DNA from: Geofilum rubicundum JCM 15548 | Lineage (GTDB): Bacteria > Bacteroidota > Bacteroidia > Bacteroidales > Marinilabiliaceae | Direction of reading: 5' to 3' | NCBI RefSeq assembly: GCF_000974365.1 | Contig: NZ_BAZW01000003.1 | Coordinates: forward strand, 62,001 to 126,000 | DNA: 64,000 bases | Shown: positions 53,708 through 62,954 of the stretch, piece by piece | Layout of the letters: the number at the start of each line of letters is the position of its first letter | Position numbering within the stretch: position 1 is the first letter of the stretch | Translations under genes and position numbers: made by a program | Notes under the pieces: generated by a model | Databases searched by the model: none | Seen by the model: the letters and a program-made list of their open reading frames with translations, nothing else | Told to the model about the DNA's origin: nothing

Positions 53708-54715
53708 ATGAAAAAAGCAACCGTGTACCTTGACGCTGCCTGCGATATCCTTTATTCATCCTATTATATATATGGGTTGAAACAAATGTTTAAACGCGTG
53801 CGATTTTCTGGTAAATATTTCAGATCCTTTCAGCACAACAATACTTTTGTTCCTTTTGTCATTAAAGACGAAAAAGGTTTGCATAAGTTTGTTGTCGATT
53901 TTGGCGATAGTTATGTTATTAATGAGGCGGCACTTGATTGGTGTGATGTGTACGGGAAAATCAACATCAATGATGAAAAAAGTCCCTTAAGCAATCACCC
54001 CAAGGTGATTGCTATTGGTCCCGGTTTTGGCATCCGGATTTATTCAAAGCCAAAGACCTTGCGACTCGCTTTTATCAATTTTTCGAAGGCGTGGCGCCGG
54101 GTGCCCGACAAGCGGCGTTTTTTCGCTGATTACTATGGTCAGCTTAAAAGGCAGGGGATGGATTATTATCAAAAATCTACCTCTAAAAAGGATTATATCT
54201 TTTTTGCAGGTGCCTTGTGGAAAAAGGAGCACGAGACCAATCGCTTCAGAGCCAATTATATCAGAGCTTGCAAGCGCTTAAAGGGGGTGGAGTTCGAAGG
54301 CGGTTTTGCGCCACGATCCCGTAATGACATTGATGGTTTTGAGGAGCTTACCATGGATCGGAACGTGCCGATGGCTTCCTATTTGCTCAAGCTTAAAGCA
54401 TCTGCTACTGTATTTAATACACCCGTGATACTGGATTGCCATGGTTGGAAGTTGGGCGAGTTTATGGCCATGGGCAAAGCCATGGTGGCTACACCCATTA
54501 AGAATCGCTTGCCGGTAGCCTTGGAGCATGGCGTTAATGTGCACGCTGTTACAGGTGAGGAGGATGAGATCTTTGAAGCACTTGAACGATTGACGTCTGA
54601 CGATGCTTATCGTCAGAAAATTGAAAACAACATCCACGCGTATTATGAGGAATATGTATCGCCTCAAAAATCAATTGAGTTGCTACTCAAAGGAGCCGGA
54701 CTTGAATGGAAATAA
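53708..54715 (+). CDS. Glycosyltransferase (GT-B-like)
   Basis: A 335-residue protein. The N-terminal part includes SYYIYGLKQMFKRVRF near residue 18. The C-terminal donor half has YIFFAGALWKKEHETN near residue 162 and VILDCHGWKLGEFMAMGKA near 237, where the Glu in a GEF-A-MG context acts like the GT4 nucleotide-binding Glu. It lies between the initiating transferase and the aminotransferase, so it could add the second sugar. Family assignment is tentative. Confidence 0.65.
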   Translation: MKKATVYLDAACDILYSSYYIYGLKQMFKRVRFSGKYFRSFQHNNTFVPFVIKDEKGLHKFVVDFGDSYVINEAALDWCDVYGKININDEKSPLSNHPKVIAIGPGFGIRIYSKPKTLRLAFINFSKAWRRVPDKRRFFADYYGQLKRQGMDYYQKSTSKKDYIFFAGALWKKEHETNRFRANYIRACKRLKGVEFEGGFAPRSRNDIDGFEELTMDRNVPMASYLLKLKASATVFNTPVILDCHGWKLGEFMAMGKAMVATPIKNRLPVALEHGVNVHAVTGEEDEIFEALERLTSDDAYRQKIENNIHAYYEEYVSPQKSIELLLKGAGLEWK

Positions 54716-54761
54716 CCAGCGGTGACCGGTATTTAGAAAAAAGCATTAATATTTTGTCCAT

Positions 54762-55937
54762 ATGTTGAAAATTCCCTTTGCAAAAGTTTCCTGTAAGGGA
54801 AACGAATTTGACTACCTCAAAGAGGTGATAGAGAGTGGTTGGCTGACGACAGCCGGCAAGGCACAAAAATTCGAGGAGTTGTTTGCCCAAAAAGTAGGGG
54901 CAACCTATGCCTGTGCGGTGAACAGTTGTACCGCTGCCTTACATTTAGGTATTGAGGCCTTGGGGGTAAAGGACGGCGATAAGGTCTTTGTGCCTTCCAT
55001 GACTTTTACGGCTTCTGCTGAAGTGGTGCGCTACCTGGGGGCAGATCCGGTTTTTCTGGATGTGGAATATGGCACATCCCTGCTTACGCCCGCTATATTA
55101 GAGGCGGCCATTAAAAAGTATCCGGAGGTGAAGTATTTGGTGGTGGTTCATTTTGGTGGCCAATCCGCAGAAATGACCAATGACAACCAAACGGGCATAC
55201 TGGATGTTTGCCGTAAGCATGGAATCAAAATTCTGGAAGATGCGGCCCACGCTTTTCCGGCATCTGTTAAAGGGCAAATGGTGGGTAGCATGGGAGACAT
55301 CACTTGTTTTAGCTTTTATGCCAATAAGACCATCACCACCGGTGAGGGGGGGATGCTGACCACCAATGATGAGGCGCTGTATAAGCGGGTTAAAGTGATG
55401 CGCTTGCATGGCATCAACCGGGATGTGTGGGACCGGTTTACCTCTGATAAGCCTTCGTGGGAGTATGATGTGGTGGCTCCCGGCTATAAATATAATATGC
55501 CCGATGTGAATGCGGCCATTGGTCTGGCGCAGCTGGAGCAGGCAGAAATTTTTCGGGAAGGACGAATGGCCGTTGCTCAATATTATTACGACCATCTGGC
55601 AGATTGTGATTGGTTGGATTTACCAGTGTTAAAGGTCGCCATGAGCGAGCACGCCTGGCATTTGTTTCCCCTGGTGCTGAATGCGCAATCTCGCGTGTCC
55701 CGCAATCGCTTCATTGAGTTAATGGCAGAAGCCGGGATTGGAACCTCCGTTCATTACAAACCGCTGTTTCATATGACTTACTACAAGGAGACTTATCAGT
55801 TGCGGGCAGAAGACTTTCCCAATGCGGAACGTACCTGGCAGGGGACGGTGAGTCTGCCGATATTTCCAGGGCTGAGTGAGGAGGAGTTGGATTACATTGT
55901 TAAGACCATCATGAGGATTCAGAGCTCCGACGAATAG
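54762..55937 (+). CDS. DegT/DnrJ/EryC1 aminotransferase, PglE/PseC-like
   Basis: A 391-residue PLP sugar aminotransferase of full length. It starts IPFAKVSCKGNEFDYLKEVI, then SGWLTTAGKAQKFEE near residue 27, NSCTAALHLGIEAL near 53, and EDAAHAFPASV near 164. The PLP Lys near 189 lies in SFYANKTITTGEGGML. The end (GTSVHYKPLFHMTYY) is typical of 4-aminating enzymes such as PglE and PseC. With the downstream PglF-like dehydratase it would give a UDP-4-amino-4,6-dideoxy-GlcNAc-type sugar, the probable substrate of the initiating transferase. Confidence 0.92.
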   Translation: MLKIPFAKVSCKGNEFDYLKEVIESGWLTTAGKAQKFEELFAQKVGATYACAVNSCTAALHLGIEALGVKDGDKVFVPSMTFTASAEVVRYLGADPVFLDVEYGTSLLTPAILEAAIKKYPEVKYLVVVHFGGQSAEMTNDNQTGILDVCRKHGIKILEDAAHAFPASVKGQMVGSMGDITCFSFYANKTITTGEGGMLTTNDEALYKRVKVMRLHGINRDVWDRFTSDKPSWEYDVVAPGYKYNMPDVNAAIGLAQLEQAEIFREGRMAVAQYYYDHLADCDWLDLPVLKVAMSEHAWHLFPLVLNAQSRVSRNRFIELMAEAGIGTSVHYKPLFHMTYYKETYQLRAEDFPNAERTWQGTVSLPIFPGLSEEELDYIVKTIMRIQSSDE

Positions 55938-55963
55938 GTGTTTCTCCATTATAAGGCATTGCT

Positions 55964-55996
55964 ACCCCACGGCTTCACCGGGGGTTGCTTGTTTTA
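55964..55996 (+). terminator. Probable terminator after the PglE-like gene
   Basis: ACCCC pairs with GGGGT, extended by CGG / CCG with one bulged base, followed by TGCTTGTTTT, 26 bases after the stop codon. The stem is GC-rich but the T-run is imperfect. Confidence 0.6.
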
Positions 55997-56229
55997 GGAC
56001 TAAGAAGTCGCTTTTCCACCTCCTCTTATTTTTCTTTTTGAACCTTGTGTTAGTTTTTTCTGCTTTTACGCTCACTGTTAATTAATTGATGTTAGTGTAA
56101 GATACGGCTCAACTGGTAAAAATTGGGTTGAAGATACAAAATCATTGTCCGATATTTGACCTGTGATGTTGTTAGAACTCTATTAAATGGTTCTTGTTTT
56201 AATAGTGAAGTTGTCAAATACCCCATACG

Positions 56230-58140
56230 ATGAAGGAATTATTACTTAAAGTGTTTAACGGTCGCATTATCTCCCCTTGGTGGATAATGATCATAGACCT
56301 TTTACTTATTTCCAATGCATTTGTGATTGCTTATGTGGTCCGATTGAATGTGATGTTACCGACCTATACGGTATGGGAATTTGTAAGGGGAGGGGCTTAT
56401 GTTATTTTGGTCTATGGTGTGGTTTTTTATTTCTTCCGCATTCATAAAGGTGTTATCCGGCATACCAACTTTACGGAGTTACGTATGTTGATTGTAGCTT
56501 GCGCCGTAGCGCTGGTCATCATGCTGGGTTTACATACCATTGCAGGTTTTATAAATCCCAACTTTGCCATGGTTCCCCGTTTGGTGTTAATGCTCCACTT
56601 TATGTTGGTGGTCTTTTTCTGTTTTGGTTTTCGATTGGTGGTACGTGAGACCTATGCCTATTTGACAACGAGTCGGGGGTCAGTTAATACCGTAATTTTT
56701 GGAACGGAAGATTTGGCTTTAATTACTCTGGAAGCCATCCGCAATGATAAAGAGACCCCTTATCAGGTGATCGCCTTTGTGGATGATGAGCCTTCCAAAT
56801 GGAATATGGATCTTAATTCCTTACCTGTTTTAAGTTGGGATCGGATTTTAAAGGGTGGCGGAAAATGGGATGGTATCGAAGAGGTGGTGTTGGCAGTGAC
56901 CAATATCTCTACCAAGAGAAAGCAACTCATTGCTGATGAATGTATGCGGCGCAATTGGAAACTGAAGGTCATGCCTTCGGTGGGGAATTGGGTGAATGGT
57001 ATTTCCAATACCGGTCAGATACGTGATGTGCGGATTGAGGATTTACTGGGACGGGATGAAATCCATTTGAATCAGAAACAGATTATGGAGGGACTGGACA
57101 ATAAAACCATTCTGGTCTCCGGTGCGGCCGGATCTATTGGATCTGAGATTGTTCGTCAGCTCTTGCGCTTTCCTGTGCGACAAATTATCATGTTGGATCA
57201 GGCGGAGTCTGCTTTGTACGATCTGGAACAGGAAATCCTTTTGCGACATTTTGATGCCCCGTTTAAGCTTGTTTTGGCGGATGTGACCAACTATAAGCGC
57301 ATGCGGGCGGTGTTTGAGAAGTATAAGCCGCACATTGTATATAATGCAGCCGCTTACAAACATGTACCTATGATGGAAGATGCCCCTTATGAAGCCATTC
57401 GGGTGAATGTGGGGGGCACTAAAATACTGGCTGATCTGTCGGTAGAGTTTGGTGCCGAGAAGTTTGTCATGGTGAGTACCGACAAGGCGGTTAACCCGAC
57501 CAATGTCATGGGAGCCTCCAAGCGCATGTGTGAGATTTACATTCAATCCATGGCACAGTTGCCAACCATTAAAACCTCCTTTGTCACCACCCGCTTTGGG
57601 AACGTTTTGGGGTCTAACGGATCGGTAGTGCCTTTGTTTAAGCGACAAATTGCCCAGGGTGGCCCCATTACCGTTACGCACCCGGAAATAACCCGATATT
57701 TCATGACCATTCCGGAGGCTTGTCAGCTCGTCTTAGAGGCGTCATTTATGGGACAGGGTGGAGAAATCTTTGTCTTTGATATGGGTGAGCCGGTGCGCAT
57801 TGCTGATTTGGCTGAGAAAATGATTCGCTTGTCGGGCTTAAAATTGGGTGAAGACATTGATATCGTTTATAGCGGCCTTCGACCTGGCGAAAAATTATAC
57901 GAAGAGTTATTGGCATCCAAAGAGAATACCCAACCTACTTATCACGAGAAAATAATGATAGCACGGGTTAAGGATTGCAACTATCAGGAAGTTAATGACC
58001 TGGTTCGTTTGTTGCTGGAAATGATTTATAACGAATCAGAAGAAATGGTGGTAGCCCGAATGCGCGAAATGGTTCCTGAGTTCACTCCTCAAAACGACAG
58101 GTATAAAAATTTGTTGGTTACCGGACAAATGGCTGTTTGA
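56230..58140 (+). CDS. UDP-GlcNAc 4,6-dehydratase, PglF/WbpM/CapD-like
   Basis: A 636-residue membrane-anchored nucleotide-sugar dehydratase. Four hydrophobic helices occupy about residues 15-135. A CoA-binding-like Rossmann domain follows (VNTVIFGTEDLALITL near 153). The short-chain dehydrogenase domain starts with ILVSGAAGSIGSEIVRQLL near 291. Catalytic positions VSTDKAVNPTNVMGASKRM lie near 414, with Met in place of the usual Tyr as in all PglF/WbpM enzymes. It makes UDP-4-keto-6-deoxy-GlcNAc, the first step towards bacillosamine-type or QuiNAc sugars. It is transcribed alone after a terminator and is followed by a strong terminator. Confidence 0.95.
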   Translation: MKELLLKVFNGRIISPWWIMIIDLLLISNAFVIAYVVRLNVMLPTYTVWEFVRGGAYVILVYGVVFYFFRIHKGVIRHTNFTELRMLIVACAVALVIMLGLHTIAGFINPNFAMVPRLVLMLHFMLVVFFCFGFRLVVRETYAYLTTSRGSVNTVIFGTEDLALITLEAIRNDKETPYQVIAFVDDEPSKWNMDLNSLPVLSWDRILKGGGKWDGIEEVVLAVTNISTKRKQLIADECMRRNWKLKVMPSVGNWVNGISNTGQIRDVRIEDLLGRDEIHLNQKQIMEGLDNKTILVSGAAGSIGSEIVRQLLRFPVRQIIMLDQAESALYDLEQEILLRHFDAPFKLVLADVTNYKRMRAVFEKYKPHIVYNAAAYKHVPMMEDAPYEAIRVNVGGTKILADLSVEFGAEKFVMVSTDKAVNPTNVMGASKRMCEIYIQSMAQLPTIKTSFVTTRFGNVLGSNGSVVPLFKRQIAQGGPITVTHPEITRYFMTIPEACQLVLEASFMGQGGEIFVFDMGEPVRIADLAEKMIRLSGLKLGEDIDIVYSGLRPGEKLYEELLASKENTQPTYHEKIMIARVKDCNYQEVNDLVRLLLEMIYNESEEMVVARMREMVPEFTPQNDRYKNLLVTGQMAV

Positions 58141-58156
58141 TGACCATTTTATTAAT

Positions 58157-58187
58157 AAAAGCCCGATTCATTTAATCGGGCTTTTTT
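58157..58187 (+). terminator. Intrinsic terminator of the dehydratase gene
   Basis: AAAAGCCCGATT / AATCGGGCTTTT form a perfect stem with a short loop followed by a T-run, 17 bases after the stop codon. It marks the end of the glycan region. Confidence 0.93.
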
Positions 58188-58275
58188 GTCTTCTTCCTAT
58201 TTACAATGGTCTAAAGTAGTCTTACCTTTACTCCTGTTATGAATGGCCTTATTCTATCAAAGTGATGGTTTTTTG

Positions 58276-58312
58276 CAGGTTCGACTTTTTAGTCGAAAAC
58301 TCTTTGAACCTG
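58276..58312 (+). other. Two competing hairpins upstream of the beta-helix gene
   Basis: An inner hairpin TTCGACT-TTTT-AGTCGAA (58280-58297) overlaps one arm of an outer inverted repeat CAGGTTC / GAACCTG (58276-58282 with 58306-58312). The two cannot form together. They lie about 60 bases before the start codon in the probable leader. Confidence 0.4.
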
Positions 58313-58372
58313 GTGCGTCTTGGAAAGTAGTTTTTCATACCTGAATATTATTTAACGAAAATATATGTAAAC

Positions 58373-60163
58373 ATGAAACGGATTCTTTTGTGCGTTTTGG
58401 CGGTTATTGCGTTATATCCTCAGGTTTTCTCAACCAATTACTTTGTTTCTCCCCGTGGTTCTTCCGGGGGAACAGGTACAGAAGCATCCCCATGGGATTT
58501 GCAAACGGCCTTAAATCATCCCAGTGTTGCAGCGGGTGATACCATATGGGTGGCCGGCGGTGAGTATAGAGGCGTTTTTTCTTCCTCCATTTCGGGCCGG
58601 GAAGGTGCTCCGGTCATTGTGAGGGCGCTCCCCGGTGAGGAGGTTGTTCTGGATGGAAATGTGCCAGGGAGTGCGAACGGGGTTCTGAGTATTAACGGAA
58701 GGTATTCCTGGTTTTGGGGATTGACCATTACGAATAGCGATGCAAGCGGAAATAATTACTATAAAGATGGCGTTTATTTTGTAGGTGCCAATAGTAAGTT
58801 GATCAATTGCCGGATATACAATAACGGAGGAAATGGCGTGGGATTTTGGCGGCCGGCACTCAACGCTGAAATATATGGTTGTATTATTTACCACAATGGA
58901 TTCCGGGGGGATACAAGAGGCCATGGTCATGGCATCTATGCGCAGAACGAGTCAGGCGCCAAGTTAATTCGAGACAATGTGCTTTTTAATTCATTTGGAA
59001 TAGGCGTCCATATTTACACCGAAGGTGGCGGTATTCAGGGTTTTGTATTGGAAGGAAATACCATATTTAACAGTGGCATTCCGGGTGCTAATTTTATTGA
59101 CCGAAATCTGATTATTGGCGGTTTTCAGGAAGCTGACCGGATTTTTATCCGAGACAACCACTTTTATAACCGGCCTTCATTTTCATCAAAAGCAAGCGTG
59201 CAGTTAGGTTACGCCATTGCGAACAGAAATGCTGAGTTTTCGGGCAATATAATGGTGGATGGGTCACTTTACATGGTTGGTGGATGGAATGCTTTACAAG
59301 TAACTGATAATGAGATGGTGTCCAGAAGTTCGGACATGCAGTTGGTGGCTTTCGATGACTTTGGAAACATTACCAATCCTGTGATCAATCACAACGCCTA
59401 TTACCGGGGCTCATTGAGTAATATGACCTTCCCCTTGTGGAAGACTTTTAGCGGGCAGGATGCCAATAGCACTTACGCGGAATCTGTGCCAACAACAACC
59501 CGTCACTATGTCATCCAAAACCGATATGAATCCGGCAGAGCACAAATGGTGGTATATAATTGGGGTCAGCGCAATGATTTGCTGGTTGATTTATCTACTG
59601 TCCTTAGTGTTGGAAGTAATTTCCAGATTTGGGATGTCTTGAATTATGCCGGAGGGCCGGTGATAAACGGGATTTATAATGGTGGAGCCGTTCAGGTTCC
59701 GCTGAACTTGAACAATATTGAGCGGCCTATCAGGGCTGATAGTTATAGGGATGTGCTGAGCCATACATTGCCCGCTTTTGGTGTTTTTGTGGTTTCCTCT
59801 GAGGGAAATGGTTTAACTTCCGGCCTCAAGCCTACCATTACAGAAGCACTCCCTTTGAAAATCAAGAAGTGTTATCCAAATCCAACGGTGGATATCCTGG
59901 CTATGGATGTGTATTCCCCGGCGACTGCTGATCTGGTTGCCAATGTGTATGATGAGGGGGGCAGACTGGTGCACAACGAAGCTTTACCAGCCAATATCGG
60001 TGATAATACTTTGGTGGTTAATCTGGCAAAATTAGCGGGTGGGGTTTATATTGTGACACTGACTGATGGTGCTTTTACAGACAAGTGTAAAATTCTTAAG
60101 CGGGATTTTGCCCTGAATGTGGATTATGAAAAGGAGGATGATGCGGAAATTCCTTTTCATTAG
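58373..60163 (+). CDS. Secreted parallel beta-helix protein with T9SS sorting domain
   Basis: A 596-residue protein with an N-terminal signal peptide (KRILLCVLAVIALYPQVFS, residues 2-20). A right-handed parallel beta-helix region spans about residues 22-330, with repeated short strands and Asn ladders (GGTGTEASPWDLQTALNHPS at the start, then NGGNGVGFW, ENESGAKLIRDNVLF-like turns). Such folds occur in polysaccharide lyases and chondroitinase B relatives. The C-terminal part from near residue 500 is a type IX secretion sorting domain (KKCYPNPTVD, GGVYIVTLTDGAF). Unusually, 20 acidic residues follow the normal end (after KILKR). No lyase active site could be confirmed. Confidence 0.8.
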   Translation: MKRILLCVLAVIALYPQVFSTNYFVSPRGSSGGTGTEASPWDLQTALNHPSVAAGDTIWVAGGEYRGVFSSSISGREGAPVIVRALPGEEVVLDGNVPGSANGVLSINGRYSWFWGLTITNSDASGNNYYKDGVYFVGANSKLINCRIYNNGGNGVGFWRPALNAEIYGCIIYHNGFRGDTRGHGHGIYAQNESGAKLIRDNVLFNSFGIGVHIYTEGGGIQGFVLEGNTIFNSGIPGANFIDRNLIIGGFQEADRIFIRDNHFYNRPSFSSKASVQLGYAIANRNAEFSGNIMVDGSLYMVGGWNALQVTDNEMVSRSSDMQLVAFDDFGNITNPVINHNAYYRGSLSNMTFPLWKTFSGQDANSTYAESVPTTTRHYVIQNRYESGRAQMVVYNWGQRNDLLVDLSTVLSVGSNFQIWDVLNYAGGPVINGIYNGGAVQVPLNLNNIERPIRADSYRDVLSHTLPAFGVFVVSSEGNGLTSGLKPTITEALPLKIKKCYPNPTVDILAMDVYSPATADLVANVYDEGGRLVHNEALPANIGDNTLVVNLAKLAGGVYIVTLTDGAFTDKCKILKRDFALNVDYEKEDDAEIPFH

Positions 60164-60173
60164 TTACGGTCAT

Positions 60174-61058
60174 TTACATCTTCAGAATCAGTGGGCTGAA
60201 TGCTTTTGAGAAAACCATTACCCGGTCGCCTTCAGATAGTTTTTCGATATCATTTTGGAAGGCGGTAACTTTTAGGATTTGGTTCATGCCGGTGACAACG
60301 GTAAGCAGATAAAAGGCGTCTTGTTTCTGTATTTTTACGATGCTTCCGGTGATTTGTACTTTGCCGCTTATCTGGTTGTTGAGAAATAATTGATCGGGTT
60401 TGCCCATTCCGGTAATGGTGCCGTTTTTAATTTGTAACACTTTATGGGCCAGACGGAATACTTCTGTAAGGTCATGACTTACGAGCAGCGTGGTGGCATT
60501 GTTGATGCCATGCGCCTTAAGAATCTCGTTTTGGAGTGAAGTCCTGATGTCGCCATCCAGGGCCGACAATGGTTCATCGAGCAAGAGGAAGTCGGGCTTG
60601 CGCGCCAATGCCCGTGCCAACGCCACGCGTTGCCTTTGACCACCTGATAGTTTATCGGGTTTGCGGGCAGACAATTCCTCCAGTCCGAACTTTTGGAGCA
60701 ACTCGTTCACATAGCATTTGTCGCCCTGCGTTTGACCATAGGCCACATTGTTAAATACACTCATGTTTGGAAACAGTGCGTAATCCTGAAACACAAAGCC
60801 GATATTGCGTTCCTGCGGGGGTTTGTTGATGCCTGCATCTGAATCGAACCAAACGGAGTTGCCTACTTTCAGGATGCCCCTGTCGGGGTTGGTCAAGCCC
60901 GAAATCATTCTAAGCAGCGTTGTTTTGCCAGCTCCCGATTCTCCAAAAAGCACGACCAACTCACCACCTAGCAATTTTACCTTGATGGTTAACGTCATTC
61001 TGCCATGAGCAGAAACCAGTTCTTTTTGAACGTCTATCTCAATCACATCATTTTCCAT
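60174..61058 (-). CDS. modC: Molybdate ABC transporter ATP-binding protein
   Basis: A 294-residue ATPase of the molybdate/sulfate importer group. Walker A FGESGAGKTTLLRMI lies near residue 36, the signature KLSGGQRQRVALARALA near 135 and Walker B DFLLLDEPLSALDG near 157. The C-terminal 70 residues form a TOBE-like regulatory domain (GKVQITGSIVKIQKQ). It overlaps modB by 16 bases and is the last gene of the operon. Confidence 0.95.
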   Translation of the reverse strand: MENDVIEIDVQKELVSAHGRMTLTIKVKLLGGELVVLFGESGAGKTTLLRMISGLTNPDRGILKVGNSVWFDSDAGINKPPQERNIGFVFQDYALFPNMSVFNNVAYGQTQGDKCYVNELLQKFGLEELSARKPDKLSGGQRQRVALARALARKPDFLLLDEPLSALDGDIRTSLQNEILKAHGINNATTLLVSHDLTEVFRLAHKVLQIKNGTITGMGKPDQLFLNNQISGKVQITGSIVKIQKQDAFYLLTVVTGMNQILKVTAFQNDIEKLSEGDRVMVFSKAFSPLILKM

Positions 61059-61723
61059 GTGTCACTTTTTTTATTAACCGTGTAAATGAGCGTAAGCATC
61101 ACAAACGAAATAAGAAACAGAGTGAGGGCGTACTGATTAGCAGCATCGAAATTGAGTGCTTGCACTTCGTCATAAATGGCTATGGAAGCCACGCGCGTTT
61201 CACCGGGCATGTTTCCGCCCACCATCAGGATAATGCCGAACTCGCCAATGCAATGGGCAAAAGTCAGTGCAACGGCGGTAATTAAGGAGGGCTTAATATT
61301 TGGCAATAGCACCTTAAAGAAAGTGGTCGTTTTGGATTTTCCCAGGGTGTAGGATGCTTCGCGCAGACTGATGGGGATGCTTCTTAATCCGTTGGTCAGG
61401 GGCTGAACCATAAATGGCAGGCTAAATACTACCGAAGCCAATAATATACCTTCGAACGAAAAGGCCAGACGCACATCGAATACCTCATTTAAAAATCGCC
61501 CAAACCAATAATTGGGACTGTAAGCTACCAATATATAGTAGCCGATGACGGATGGCGGCAACACCAATGGCATGCTCACCATAGCTTCCAGTAAAGGTTT
61601 GAATTGGAACCTCGAATAGGCTATGAAATAGCTCATCGGCAGCCCCACCACAAGCAGAATGAGGGTGGTAAAGGTAGCCAGTCTGGCAGTGAGGAGGAGC
61701 GTTTCAATGAAAGGTGTTGGCAT
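61043..61723 (-). CDS. modB: Molybdate ABC transporter permease
   Basis: A 226-residue inner-membrane permease with about five to six helices, of normal ModB length. The cytoplasmic EAA loop that contacts the ATPase is REASYTLGKSKTTTFFKVLL near residue 120. LPPSVIGYYILVAYSP near 55 is also conserved in ModB. It starts 16 bases after the TOBE gene stop and overlaps modC. Confidence 0.94.
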   Translation of the reverse strand: MPTPFIETLLLTARLATFTTLILLVVGLPMSYFIAYSRFQFKPLLEAMVSMPLVLPPSVIGYYILVAYSPNYWFGRFLNEVFDVRLAFSFEGILLASVVFSLPFMVQPLTNGLRSIPISLREASYTLGKSKTTTFFKVLLPNIKPSLITAVALTFAHCIGEFGIILMVGGNMPGETRVASIAIYDEVQALNFDAANQYALTLFLISFVMLTLIYTVNKKSDTWKMM

Positions 61724-61738
61724 GGCTTGTTATTAAGT

Positions 61739-62182
61739 TTATAGTTGGTGGGGGTGGGGGATGGGGGCTTGCGCATTTTTTATACTCTGGACTAAAAAGA
61801 CCTCGTTGGCTTTGATGAGTGCCGTAACTTCTAAGCCAGTATTTAGTTCCAGTGCCTTTGCCGAGCGGGTGGTGATGGCCGATTGGATGAGGTGTTGACC
61901 AAACTTTAAGCTTACCACACTCATGATTTCTCCACATTCAATCTTTTGAACCGTGCAGGGGAGACGATTACGAAGACTTATTTTTCCTGATAAATTAACG
62001 GCAATGGATAGCTCTGACTCTTTAAACACAGCAGAAACAGCAGCTCCCTTTGTCAGCCAGGTCGGCAATTCGTCGCCCTCCACAAGAATGGCAGACAACC
62101 AGCAGTTGTCGGACTGCATATCCACCAGGACAACACCGTCTGAGCAGGTGATAGCTTCAATTAAAACCGGAATTACGTTCAT
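61739..62182 (-). CDS. Stand-alone TOBE/Mop molybdate-binding protein
   Basis: A 147-residue protein built of two tandem TOBE/Mop-like domains. The first spans about residues 1-68 (IEAITCSDGVVLVDM, KGAAVSAVFKESELSIAV). The second spans 75-140 (ISLRNRLPCTVQKIECGEI, VVSLKFGQHLIQSAITTRSA, LEVTALIKANEVFLVQS). It resembles the C-terminal molybdate-binding part of ModE without the DNA-binding domain, so it may be a molybdate-storage or sensing protein. I chose ATG 62182 (MNVIPVLIEA); the open frame to 62320 runs back into modA. It is placed between modA and modB. Confidence 0.8.
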   Translation of the reverse strand: MNVIPVLIEAITCSDGVVLVDMQSDNCWLSAILVEGDELPTWLTKGAAVSAVFKESELSIAVNLSGKISLRNRLPCTVQKIECGEIMSVVSLKFGQHLIQSAITTRSAKALELNTGLEVTALIKANEVFLVQSIKNAQAPIPHPHQL

Positions 62183-62186
62183 TTTT

Positions 62187-62936
62187 TTATTTTTTACCCG
62201 GTAACCCAAAGCCGTATTTTTCAAAAATTGGGGTGGCTTCGGGAGACGAAATGTATTTGGTAAATGAATGGGCAAGGGGATTGTCTTTAGCGCGTTTAAG
62301 GAAAACATACGCCTGTTCAAGGGGACTGTGAGCAGCCTTGTTCACTAAATAATAGCTGCCAACATTTTTCATGGTGGGTGAAATGGCCAGCGACAGGGCT
62401 ATAAACCCCAACTGTGCATTGCCTGTGAGGCAAAACTGTGCGGTTTGAGATATGTTTTCTCCAATTATTAATTGGGGTTTGATTTTTTCATACACCCCAT
62501 AATGTTGCAGTGTTTCAACTGCCTTTTGCCCATATGGAGCCAGGTTCGGATTGGCAATGGCGATCCTGGCCTTTGGATATTGGTTGAGTACCTCAAGACC
62601 TGTACTAGTCTCAATAGATGCACTCCATAATACCAATTGGCCGATGGCATATACCTTTACCTCTCCCCAGGTTTGTTCTGTTTCGTATAATTTCTGCGGA
62701 TAAAAGGCATCTGCAGAAAAGAATAAGTCAAAAGGCGCTCCGTTGACGATTTGCGCATAAAAATTTCCTGATGAGCCATAAATGACTTCAATGTCGTGGT
62801 CAGGATTCTTTTTCTTATAAGCTGTTAATAGCTCCTCCATGGCAAAGCGCATGTTTGCTGCCGTTGCAATCCTGACTTTTTGAGCGCCAGAATCTAGGGC
62901 AAGCGTCAGAAGTAGTGCTGTTAAAATAGTTCTCAT
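62187..62936 (-). CDS. modA: Molybdate-binding periplasmic protein
   Basis: A 249-residue substrate-binding protein with a signal peptide (RTILTALLLTLALDSGAQ, residues 2-19). The mature part starts KVRIATAANMRFAMEEL. Family positions are EVIYGSSGNFYAQIVNGAPF near 49, DLFFSADAFYPQKLYE near 70, and IAIANPNLAPYGQKAVE near 128, which line the oxyanion site. It binds molybdate, possibly tungstate. It is followed by the TOBE gene after 4 bases and heads the transporter part of the operon. Confidence 0.95.
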   Translation of the reverse strand: MRTILTALLLTLALDSGAQKVRIATAANMRFAMEELLTAYKKKNPDHDIEVIYGSSGNFYAQIVNGAPFDLFFSADAFYPQKLYETEQTWGEVKVYAIGQLVLWSASIETSTGLEVLNQYPKARIAIANPNLAPYGQKAVETLQHYGVYEKIKPQLIIGENISQTAQFCLTGNAQLGFIALSLAISPTMKNVGSYYLVNKAAHSPLEQAYVFLKRAKDNPLAHSFTKYISSPEATPIFEKYGFGLPGKK

Positions 62937-62954
62937 GGCTTGTTGTTTAAGGTT

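Noticed and set aside
12883-58140. Whole region as a horizontally acquired mobile island
   Set aside because: No integrase, transposase, tRNA attachment site or flanking direct repeats were found, although polysaccharide loci are often exchanged by homologous recombination.
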